DNA of 15,665 bases from the NCBI GenBank assembly GCA_002323795.1, contig DCPZ01000099.1:1-15665 (forward strand), read 5' to 3'. Position numbers and translations under genes: made by a program. Within the stretch, counting starts at the first letter, position 1; each line of letters opens with the position of its first letter. Source of the stretch: Flavobacteriales bacterium UBA1531. Its GTDB lineage: Bacteria; Bacteroidota; Bacteroidia; Flavobacteriales_D; Sanyastnellaceae. The notes under the pieces were generated by a model. That model had not been told where the DNA came from, ran no database searches, and worked only from the letters and a program-made list of their open reading frames with translations. This document shows positions 7,688-14,098 of the stretch, one piece after another.

Positions 7688-8545
7688 TCAGTGCTTCATA
7701 ATGGTCTGATTGTAAACGCGGTTGTCATTCAAGATGCGCAAAGCGTATGCGCCAGGATTTAGGCTATACATAGGGCTGATGCTAACTTTTTGTCCTACCA
7801 CAGGGTTCAATCGTACTTCTCGGTGCAACATGTTTCCAGCGAGGTCCATCAAGATGAGTTGTGTTTCACCTTTCAAATCTTTCTTAAACGTTACAGAAAG
7901 CTGGTCCACGAAAGGATTTGGATATACAGAGAATGTGGCGCCAAATTCAGTAGCACGTGCGTCAATTACATCATTGTTGTAAGGATTGCGTGCGGACTGG
8001 ATCGCTTCAGAATTGTTGTCTGCTTCTACCATACCAACAGCTGTTGAAATGTTTCCATCCAATTTCCATCCGTTCAGGTAGAGATCTGTTTTTTCGTTGG
8101 TGTTGTAACGCCCTTCAATCACGATATCCGTTGAGACAGCGCGGATTTTGAGGTTATAACGCTCGCCTTTATTCACTTCTGCTTGAAGCTTTGCGACCAC
8201 AAGACCATTGTAGCCTTCACGCACGGTTACTTTTTTTCGGGCCAAAACATCTCCACGAAGATCTTCTATCAAAATTTCGATCTTTCCAAAGTTGCTTGAT
8301 TGCTTGATGATGACATAAGCTTTGTTAGCTACTCCTGCCGCACAGGCATCAAAGGATTGAACGACAACGTCACCTTGGTTTAGCAATAACACTTCGGAAC
8401 CGGTCTCAGCCTTGGCGACACAATCGTGTGAAAGGTTGTCAAATGGACCAGCTGTTGCATTTAAAGCGGCGGTCTGGGCTTGTGCAGTTACCGCTCCGAT
8501 CAAAAGAGCTGCTGCTGCTAGAATGTAAAACTTTTGAAGTTTCAT
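7688..8545 (-). CDS. Secreted protein with T9SS C-terminal sorting domain
   Basis: The 285-residue protein starts with a clear signal peptide (MKLQKFYILAAAALLIGAVTA, cleaved near AQA-Q at 21-24). The middle (about 25-200) is mostly predicted beta and shows no family I recognise; it has two cysteines in its first third, SHDC and DAC, that could pair. The last 80 or so residues form a type IX secretion sorting domain, with the hallmark VYPNPFVDQLSVTF, then a beta-rich LMDLAGNMLHRE, PGAYALRI and a basic ending. Proteins of this kind cross the inner membrane by Sec, the outer membrane by the PorSS/T9SS, and are usually anchored to the surface or released. Substrate or function is unknown. It is a single-gene unit, flanked by the hairpin at 7638-7665 and the end of the lpx operon. 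Confidence 0.85.
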   Translation of the reverse strand: MKLQKFYILAAAALLIGAVTAQAQTAALNATAGPFDNLSHDCVAKAETGSEVLLLNQGDVVVQSFDACAAGVANKAYVIIKQSSNFGKIEILIEDLRGDVLARKKVTVREGYNGLVVAKLQAEVNKGERYNLKIRAVSTDIVIEGRYNTNEKTDLYLNGWKLDGNISTAVGMVEADNNSEAIQSARNPYNNDVIDARATEFGATFSVYPNPFVDQLSVTFKKDLKGETQLILMDLAGNMLHREVRLNPVVGQKVSISPMYSLNPGAYALRILNDNRVYNQTIMKH

Positions 8546-8557
8546 GGTATATAGATT

Positions 8558-8588
8558 TAAAATTATTCGAATTGAAGTAGTTCGAATT
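8558..8588 (-). promoter_or_regulatory. Possible promoter region with a TTCGAATT direct repeat
   Basis: TTCGAATT occurs twice, at 8566-8573 and 8581-8588, 15 bases apart from start to start. The first copy abuts TAATTTTA (minus strand, 8565-8558), which differs from the -7 consensus TAnnTTTG only at the last base. The repeat sits where a regulator could act, but TTCGAA is frequent in this window, so this is weak. Confidence 0.25.
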
Positions 8589-8674
8589 CTATTACGTCAT
8601 GAAGTCAGATAAGGTTACGTTCCCGGTATTTAATGCAGCATAAAAGCCTGATAATCAATATTTTAAATCTTTAT

Positions 8675-9313
8675 TTATTTGAGTTCAAGCCTCTTGTCAA
8701 CCTTGATGAAATCCTCGGATCTGTCATTGGTGCAGATGATGAGGGTTGTATTCGTTGGGAAGTTGGTCAACTGTTTTTGGTACCAGTCGATTCCGCTTCG
8801 ATCTAAATTAGCACAGGGTTCATCTAGAACGACTAAACTGGATTGAGTGCAAAGACTCACGGTCAAAAAAACACGTTGTTTCATTCCTGAGCTTAATTCT
8901 GAGAAAAGCACATTCATATGCTTGCCAAGCCCAGCCTCTATTATCCATTTGTCAGGATTCACCTCGTCACGCCATGATCTAAACTTGCTGTGAAAATAGA
9001 ATATCTCACGGATACTCATGTAAGGATGCAGGGTGGCAGATGGACCCACATAGGAGGATTGTGGCAACAGCATTTCTGGCTCAAGCGTCTGTCCATTTTG
9101 TTTCCAAATGACACTTCCTTTCGCTGCAGTTAGCTGTCCTGCGAGAATCTTTCCGAGCGTGCTCTTTCCGCTTCCGTTCTGGCCATTGATGACCACATGG
9201 CTTCCCGCTTTAATTTCTGTGCTTATTCCATCAAACACGGTTTTGCCTTCGATGAACTCATGCCCTAATTGACGCAGTTCAAGTGCAACGGGAAGGGGCT
9301 TTCGATTGGCCAT
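8675..9313 (-). CDS. Divergent ABC ATP-binding protein of the lpx operon
   Basis: The 212-residue protein is one ABC ATPase domain: Walker A GQNGSGKS (44-51), signature LSSGMKQR (140-147) and Walker B LVVLDEPCANLD (160-171). Two catalytic positions are changed. Where the Q-loop glutamine is expected the sequence reads SYVGPSATLHPYM, and the H-loop histidine is replaced in LIICTNDRSED (Asn196). From memory, a Bacteroidota group of single-domain ABC proteins shares SSGMKQR and IICxN, so these changes look like family features rather than decay. No permease is near. The gene follows lpxA after six bases and is the last of the lpx operon, which hints at a role tied to the envelope, but the substrate is unknown. 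The ending LELK is followed by TAA at 8675-8677. Confidence 0.85.
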   Translation of the reverse strand: MANRKPLPVALELRQLGHEFIEGKTVFDGISTEIKAGSHVVINGQNGSGKSTLGKILAGQLTAAKGSVIWKQNGQTLEPEMLLPQSSYVGPSATLHPYMSIREIFYFHSKFRSWRDEVNPDKWIIEAGLGKHMNVLFSELSSGMKQRVFLTVSLCTQSSLVVLDEPCANLDRSGIDWYQKQLTNFPTNTTLIICTNDRSEDFIKVDKRLELK

Positions 9314-9319
9314 AATGCC

Positions 9320-10096
9320 TTAGAATGGCCCCCGGATGATTCCTTTGTCCGAGGCACTGATGAATTCGAGAATTACTGATTTTTCGGCACTTTGCGGGAG
9401 CTCCGTTTCTGCAACGCGTAATGCTTGTGAGATGTTGCCGTTCTGGATGTAGAGCGTTCTGTAAATGTCTTCGATATTCACAACTTGTTCATTCGCAAAG
9501 CCTCTGCGCCGCAGTCCAATGCTATTCACACCGATGAACGATAGCGGCTCACGAGCCGCCTTTACGAAGGGAGGTACATTTTTTCGAACCATGGATCCAC
9601 CTGCCACGAATGCGTGTTGCCCGATGGTGACAAATTGCTGAATCCCAACCATCCCCTCGAGTATGGCCCAATCTTCAATGGTAACGTGTCCTGCTATGTT
9701 GCCTGAATTTGCGATGATGACATGATCACCCACAAATACGTCATGTGCCAGGTGACAATAGGCCATGATCAAGCAGTCAGATCCAACTTTCGTGACCATG
9801 CGATCTGCAGTGCCTCTGTTGATCGTAACGCATTCTCGAATGATGCTACGGTCGCCTATGAGCACTTTGGAGTCTTCTCCCGAGAACTTGAGGTCTTGCG
9901 GAATAGCACCAATTACAGCTCCGGAAAACACCTTGCAGTCTTTGCCGATGGTCGTGCCTGAATGAATAACGGCATGCGGGCCGATCCAAGTTCCAGCACC
10001 AATGGTTACATCGGCTTCAATGAATGCAAAGGGTTCGACAATTGCACTTTCCTCAATGGAAGCGTCAGGTGAAACGTGGGCTTGAGGGGAAATCAT
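9320..10096 (-). CDS. lpxA: Acyl-ACP--UDP-N-acetylglucosamine O-acyltransferase
   Basis: LpxA catalyses the first step of lipid A synthesis, moving a 3-hydroxyacyl chain from ACP to the 3-OH of UDP-GlcNAc in the cytoplasm. The 258-residue length is close to the family norm (about 260). The N-terminal two thirds are hexapeptide repeats of a left-handed beta helix (IGAGTWIGPHAVIHSGTTIG and similar). Family markers are VIGAIPQDLKF (61-71), RECVTINRGT (87-96) and CHLAHD with the catalytic base His118. The C-terminal helices (IGLRRRGF, IEDIYRTLY) match the trimer-packing tail. ATG 10096 follows the lpxC-fabZ stop by four bases. The frame is open further upstream, inside the fabZ part, but the family begins here. 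Translational coupling is likely. Confidence 0.96.
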   Translation of the reverse strand: MISPQAHVSPDASIEESAIVEPFAFIEADVTIGAGTWIGPHAVIHSGTTIGKDCKVFSGAVIGAIPQDLKFSGEDSKVLIGDRSIIRECVTINRGTADRMVTKVGSDCLIMAYCHLAHDVFVGDHVIIANSGNIAGHVTIEDWAILEGMVGIQQFVTIGQHAFVAGGSMVRKNVPPFVKAAREPLSFIGVNSIGLRRRGFANEQVVNIEDIYRTLYIQNGNISQALRVAETELPQSAEKSVILEFISASDKGIIRGPF

Positions 10097-10100
10097 AAGT

Positions 10101-11504
10101 TCAGCGCTCTTTGACAATTTGGGCCAACATCTCGGCTTCAGAGACGAGACTTCCTTTGACATAGCCACGTCCTTTCATGTTCACCAGTCCGCGTCGTATC
10201 GGCGACATCAATTCCAAATGAAAAACAATGGTGTCTCCGGGGAGCACCTTCTGTTTGAATTTGACATTGTCAATCTTCATGAAGTATGTGGTGTAATTTT
10301 CGGGATCCGGTACTGTCTGCAGGGCAAATATACCACCAACTTGAGCCATGGATTCTACCTGTAAAACACCGGGCATCACTGGATTTCCGGGAAAGTGACC
10401 TTGAAAAAAAGGTTCGTTGATTGTGACATTCTTGCAGCCAACAATGGAGTCTTCATTCAACTCCAAAATTTTGTCGACAAGTAAGAAAGGATAGCGATGC
10501 GGGAGCATGCTGCTGATTTGGTTGATGTCAAAAACCGAAGGCCGATTGACATCGAGATTAGGTTTACCCATGTCTTCTTTGATTTTCTTTTTCAGGATTC
10601 GCGCGAATGCAATATTGCCTGTATGTCCTGGGCGAGCCGCAAGAATATGAGCTTGAATGAAGTGCCCTGTAAGAGCGAGATCCCCTGCGATGTCCAAGAG
10701 CTTATGGCGGGCGGGCTCATTTTGGTAGCGCAATGGGGACGTGTTCAGCACACCAGGCACATCGGCGCGGGCTTCCAAGGCTTTCTTGCCCAAGAGTGTC
10801 GCGATATCATTCAATTCCTTTTCTTTATAAGGTCGCTCAAATAGGACGACTGCATTGTTTAAGTCGCCACCCTTGATGAGGCCTGCTGCTGCCAGTTTTT
10901 TCACTTCTTTAAGGAAAACGAATGTTCGGCATTTTGCAATTTGATCCTTGAATTCATGCAGATGATTCATGGAAGCATGTTGCGTTCCGAGAACAGGACT
11001 GCGGTAATCAACCATCACTGTGACTCGAAAGTCGTCATCAGGATTGGGGACCGCCAACATTTCAACATCGATTTCGGAATCTTCAAAAGCTACATTGCTG
11101 CGAAGCTTAAACGTTTTTCGTTTCGCCTCTTGCTCTTCGAAACCAGCGGCTTCGATGGCTTCAACAAATTCAAGAGCGCTCCCATCCATGATGGGTATTT
11201 CAGGGCCGCTCAGTTCAATGAGTGCATTGTCCACCTCACTTCCGTAGAGTGCTGCCAAGATGTGCTCTGTGGTGTTTACCTGGACTCCGCCTTTCTCTAG
11301 GGTTGTCCCTCGACGTGTAGAACTCACAAAGTCAACGTCTGCTTCGATGATTGGCTTACCATCGACATCAACTCGTTGAAATTTATATCCGTGGTTGGCT
11401 GGGGCCGGATGAACCACCATCCGGTTGTATTGGCCCGTATGAAGTCCGATGCCTTCAAAAGTGATGGCTTCTTTCAGCGTGCGCTGCTTTCCTCTAATGC
11501 TCAT
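10101..11504 (-). CDS. lpxC/fabZ: Bifunctional UDP-3-O-acyl-GlcNAc deacetylase / 3-hydroxyacyl-ACP dehydratase
   Basis: This 467-residue fusion joins two enzymes. Residues 1-about 310 are LpxC, the zinc deacetylase that commits the pathway to lipid A. Zinc ligands are visible as His81 (TTEH), His267 and Asp271 (RHKLLD), with Glu80 and His294 (PGHTGN) in the catalytic positions. Residues about 325-467 are FabZ, the hot-dog-fold dehydratase of fatty acid synthesis, with LPHRYPFLLVD (334-344), His370 in GHFPGNPVMPGV and Glu384 in QVESMAQ. The fusion is well known in Bacteroidota and puts two users of the 3-hydroxyacyl-ACP pool on one chain. ATG 11504 overlaps the lpxD stop by ATGA, and lpxA follows four bases after the stop, so the three genes are one translationally coupled unit. 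Confidence 0.97.
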   Translation of the reverse strand: MSIRGKQRTLKEAITFEGIGLHTGQYNRMVVHPAPANHGYKFQRVDVDGKPIIEADVDFVSSTRRGTTLEKGGVQVNTTEHILAALYGSEVDNALIELSGPEIPIMDGSALEFVEAIEAAGFEEQEAKRKTFKLRSNVAFEDSEIDVEMLAVPNPDDDFRVTVMVDYRSPVLGTQHASMNHLHEFKDQIAKCRTFVFLKEVKKLAAAGLIKGGDLNNAVVLFERPYKEKELNDIATLLGKKALEARADVPGVLNTSPLRYQNEPARHKLLDIAGDLALTGHFIQAHILAARPGHTGNIAFARILKKKIKEDMGKPNLDVNRPSVFDINQISSMLPHRYPFLLVDKILELNEDSIVGCKNVTINEPFFQGHFPGNPVMPGVLQVESMAQVGGIFALQTVPDPENYTTYFMKIDNVKFKQKVLPGDTIVFHLELMSPIRRGLVNMKGRGYVKGSLVSEAEMLAQIVKER

Positions 11505-12538
11505 CCGTTCAATTGCTTTTCCATATGATCGATGCGTTCCAAGGCTTTATTTCGAACCAGTTTGCGCAGTTCAATTTGTTGTCGTTGGTGATCCCTGATT
11601 GGGCTAGCGGGAGTCCCTTGCCAGGTGCTGTGAGGTTCCTTTATGCTCTTGGTTATTCCGGATTGGGCGGCGACTTTTACGCCTTCGGCAACAGAAATGT
11701 GACCAGCGAATCCAACTTGCCCCCCAATCATGCAATTCGCACCAATGGACGTTGAACCTGCGATTCCCGTTTGTGCTGCTATAACAGTGTTTTCACCGAT
11801 GCTCACGTTGTGCGCCACTTGGATTTGATTGTCCAGTTTGACTCCCTTTTCAATGCGCGTCGAGCCTAATGTGGCTCGATCGATGGTCGTAGCTGCGCCA
11901 ATTTCACAGTCATCTTCAATGACGACGTTGCCCATTTGTGGTATTTTTTCAAAGCTCGAATTTGATTGAGGGGCAAAGCCAAAACCGTCCGCGCCAATGA
12001 TGGCTCCGGCTTGAATGATGCACCTGCTTCCAATTTCTGTTTCTTTTCCAATGAAGACTCCACCGTATATGATGGAGGATTCGCCAAGCTTGCAGTTAGC
12101 ACTCAAGATGACATTGCTGTGAATCTCACAATTGTCTCCAACCGATGCTCCCGCGTCGATGGTTACCAAAGGACCGATGTAGCATCGATCACTCACTCGG
12201 GCTTCGGAACTGATCACTGCAGTCGGGTGAATGCCATGTTCGAGTGGTGTTTTTTTGGCTGCCCATTGCATTAAATCTGTAAATGCGGCGTACGGATTTT
12301 CAACCCGCAACAGAGTGAGTTGCTCGGGCAGCACATCAATCGCGTTAAAGTCTCTTGCAACAATAGCAGCAGAGGCGCGGGTTTTATACAGATGTGATTC
12401 GTAGGCAGGATTCGCAAGGAACGTCAAGTCTCCTGGACCCGCTTCTTCGATTTTGGCTAAGCCTTTCAGCACAACAGTTTCGTCGCCCTCTATTCGTCCA
12501 TGCAGGATTTCAGCAATTTCTCCAGCTGTTTTTTGCAT
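11501..12538 (-). CDS. lpxD: UDP-3-O-(3-hydroxyacyl)glucosamine N-acyltransferase
   Basis: LpxD adds the second hydroxyacyl chain, N-linked, to UDP-3-O-acyl-glucosamine, the product of LpxC. The 345-residue protein has the N-terminal uridine-binding domain (about 1-100, with GPGDLTFLANPAY), then a left-handed beta helix of hexapeptide repeats (IGPLVTIDAGASVGDNCEI onwards). Family marks are GADGFGFAP (182-190), GAATTIDRATLGST, and LDNQIQVAHNVSIG, in which His243 is the catalytic base. The C-terminal helix (about 315-345) carries basic and charged residues as in other LpxD proteins. It is the first gene of the lpx block; its ATG lies four bases after a TAATTTTG box. aroB ends 43 bases upstream on the same strand, so read-through from aroB is also possible. 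Confidence 0.96.
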   Translation of the reverse strand: MQKTAGEIAEILHGRIEGDETVVLKGLAKIEEAGPGDLTFLANPAYESHLYKTRASAAIVARDFNAIDVLPEQLTLLRVENPYAAFTDLMQWAAKKTPLEHGIHPTAVISSEARVSDRCYIGPLVTIDAGASVGDNCEIHSNVILSANCKLGESSIIYGGVFIGKETEIGSRCIIQAGAIIGADGFGFAPQSNSSFEKIPQMGNVVIEDDCEIGAATTIDRATLGSTRIEKGVKLDNQIQVAHNVSIGENTVIAAQTGIAGSTSIGANCMIGGQVGFAGHISVAEGVKVAAQSGITKSIKEPHSTWQGTPASPIRDHQRQQIELRKLVRNKALERIDHMEKQLNG

Positions 12539-12542
12539 GTTC

Positions 12543-12576
12543 CAAAATTAGGTCGTTCGAATCAATTGAGAACAAA
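12543..12576 (-). promoter_or_regulatory. Putative lpxD operon promoter, leaderless layout
   Basis: On the minus strand TAATTTTG (12550-12543) matches the Bacteroidota -7 consensus exactly, and TTTG (12576-12573) matches the -33 element, 22 bases apart, slightly longer than usual. The box ends four bases (GAAC) before the lpxD ATG, so the transcript would have almost no leader. It lies in the 43-base gap after aroB. Confidence 0.5.
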
Positions 12577-12581
12577 TTGAA

Positions 12582-13664
12582 TCAAAAAGCTCTGTTCCAA
12601 ATGTTTTCAAAATCAATCTGGGTCAGTGGACAGTCCCATTCGGCCGATCCAATTTCAAGAAGTCGGATGTCGAGAACGGTGCTCGCCTGATTCTTTTTGT
12701 CTTTCAACATGAAGTGCCACAACTGTTGCGGGCGTCCCTGAATGCACCAATTCCAGGTGTCGCAGTTCTCATTCGTTTTGAGCAGGCTCTTCAGCGTTAC
12801 CGCCGCTTCGAGTATGGAATTTTGTTTCGAGATTTCATCGACGCTTTGAGCACTCCAGTAAAGAGATGCAATCATGCCGATTCCAACGGCAAACCCGTGG
12901 TCCAATGCCTGGCCTTCTCGAGCCGCTAAAGATTCGAGTGCGTGACCAACGGTGTGGCCAAAATTGAGCAGTTTGCGTTCTCCTTGTTCATGAAAATCGG
13001 AATCAACAATATGTTGCTTGATCTCCGTGCCACGTTCGACGATACGATTCCAATCAATGCTTTCGTCGTAAGGACTTTTGTTTTGAAGATCATCCCAGAG
13101 CACTGCATTTGAAATGAGCGCGTGCTTTGTAAGTTCCATCCATCCATTGAGGAGCTCTTTAGGAGGCAATGTTTTCAGCCATTCCACGTCAACTGCTACA
13201 TCCGTTGGTTTGTTGAAACTTCCGATTGAGTTTTTCACACCGTTGAAATTGATGCCATTTTTCCCTCCTATGGACGCATCAACCATTCCCAATAGAGTTG
13301 TAGGAATTAAGATGAATTTCACACCTCTTTTGTAGGTCGATGCGACAAAGGCTCCAAGGTCCATAACCGTGCCTCCCCCAATGATGATGATGGTGTCGAA
13401 TCGATCTGCCCTTGAAGCTTCGAGCCAGCGCCAAACTTCTTGAGCTTTTTCGATGGATTTACAATGCTCTCCCGCACGAATCCAGTGAACGGGAAGTTTC
13501 AGCAGCAGCTCCTTGTAATTGTGAGCAGGCAACAAGGTCTGAAAAGCCTCATCGCAGAGCACGAATCCTCTCGACTTAGAGACTTCTCCAGACTGCGTTG
13601 AATTTGGAAGGAAGTTTGCGAGCGATACCGAGGGAAGATTTTGTTTGTTTTGATTTTGTGTCAT
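12582..13664 (-). CDS. aroB: 3-dehydroquinate synthase
   Basis: AroB makes 3-dehydroquinate from DAHP, the second step of the shikimate pathway, using NAD and a divalent metal. The protein has 360 residues, normal for the family. Visible are the NAD-binding IGGGTVMDLGAFVA (95-108), the PTTLLGMVDASIGGKNGIN loop (121-139), ELTKHAL with Glu177 as a metal ligand and Lys180, and NFGHTVGHALE with His237 and His241. His256 in DHGFAVGIGM is the third ligand. The open frame continues back through tRNA-Phe, so it does not fix the start. I chose ATG 13664 because it lies 20 bases after a TAGGTTTG promoter box and downstream of the tRNA terminator. ATG 13742 would add 26 residues but sits in the terminator T-run. 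Confidence 0.95.
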   Translation of the reverse strand: MTQNQNKQNLPSVSLANFLPNSTQSGEVSKSRGFVLCDEAFQTLLPAHNYKELLLKLPVHWIRAGEHCKSIEKAQEVWRWLEASRADRFDTIIIIGGGTVMDLGAFVASTYKRGVKFILIPTTLLGMVDASIGGKNGINFNGVKNSIGSFNKPTDVAVDVEWLKTLPPKELLNGWMELTKHALISNAVLWDDLQNKSPYDESIDWNRIVERGTEIKQHIVDSDFHEQGERKLLNFGHTVGHALESLAAREGQALDHGFAVGIGMIASLYWSAQSVDEISKQNSILEAAVTLKSLLKTNENCDTWNWCIQGRPQQLWHFMLKDKKNQASTVLDIRLLEIGSAEWDCPLTQIDFENIWNRAF

Positions 13665-13684
13665 ACTCTGCTTTAGTACCGTTG

Positions 13685-13692
13685 CAAACCTA
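13685..13692 (-). promoter_or_regulatory. Putative -7 box of the aroB promoter
   Basis: TAGGTTTG on the minus strand (13692-13685) is a perfect TAnnTTTG match, placed between the tRNA-Phe terminator and the aroB ATG, 20 bases before it. No good TTTG is seen at the -33 distance. Its position supports the chosen aroB start. Confidence 0.4.
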
Positions 13693-13742
13693 CTCAATCT
13701 TGGCGGACGAAGTGCCCAAGTTGTTGCTTGATGCAGGGGCAT

Positions 13743-13770
13743 AAAAAAAGACCACTCATGAAGTGGTCTT
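13743..13770 (-). terminator. Intrinsic terminator of tRNA-Phe
   Basis: On the minus strand AAGACCACT pairs with AGTGGTCTT (13770-13762 with 13756-13748) around a five-base loop, giving a nine-pair stem. It is followed by a run of seven T residues (13749-13743). It begins four bases past the tRNA 3' end and separates the tRNA transcript from aroB. Confidence 0.9.
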
Positions 13771-13774
13771 CTTG

Positions 13775-13847
<73 letters not shown>

Positions 13848-13854
13848 GGGGGGG

Positions 13855-13862
13855 CAAAGATA
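13855..13862 (-). promoter_or_regulatory. Putative -7 box of the tRNA-Phe promoter
   Basis: TATCTTTG on the minus strand (13862-13855) is a perfect Bacteroidota -7 box. Seven C residues separate it from the first base of the mature tRNA, so the transcript has a very short leader. A -33 TTTG is not evident. Because a tRNA 5' end is fixed, this site calibrates box-to-start distance for the other boxes in the window. Confidence 0.6.
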
Positions 13863-14098
13863 CATTAAACTTTATTTCGTTCTGATCTTTTTTGCGCGGG
13901 CTTTTGAAATTTCTTTGCGCTGCGCCTGCTTTCGGTTAAACGCTAAAGTTAAGCGATTAAGGTTTATTAAATTTAGATGAAAAAAGGCCTGAGACTTGCA
14001 AAAAGACGTAGTTCCCGTTACATTCGCCATGACTCTTTTAAGGTCGCAATTTGCGATGTTGGAGGATTCTTGTTTTGATCTCACCAAATTGTTGTCTC
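13863..14098. other. Intergenic region between tRNA-Phe and the repeat-protein gene
   Basis: This divergent region (with 13848-13862, about 250 bases) holds no gene I can support. A 71-codon minus-strand frame at 13872-14087 has no recognisable domain and ends in a Lys/Arg-rich low-complexity tail. A 13-base odd palindrome TCGCAAtTTGCGA lies at 14044-14056, 42 bases before the repeat-protein ATG, and could be an operator. I see no perfect TAnnTTTG box for the plus-strand gene. Confidence 0.4.

Noticed and set aside
8566..8588. TTCGAA as a regulator site shared by promoters (T9SS gene, lpxD, galE)
   Set aside because: TTCGAA also occurs many times inside genes and in the tRNA T arm, so its presence near promoters is not specific.
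13872..14087. 71-codon minus-strand open frame upstream of tRNA-Phe
   Set aside because: No recognisable domain, a low-complexity basic tail, and it would run straight into the tRNA promoter.
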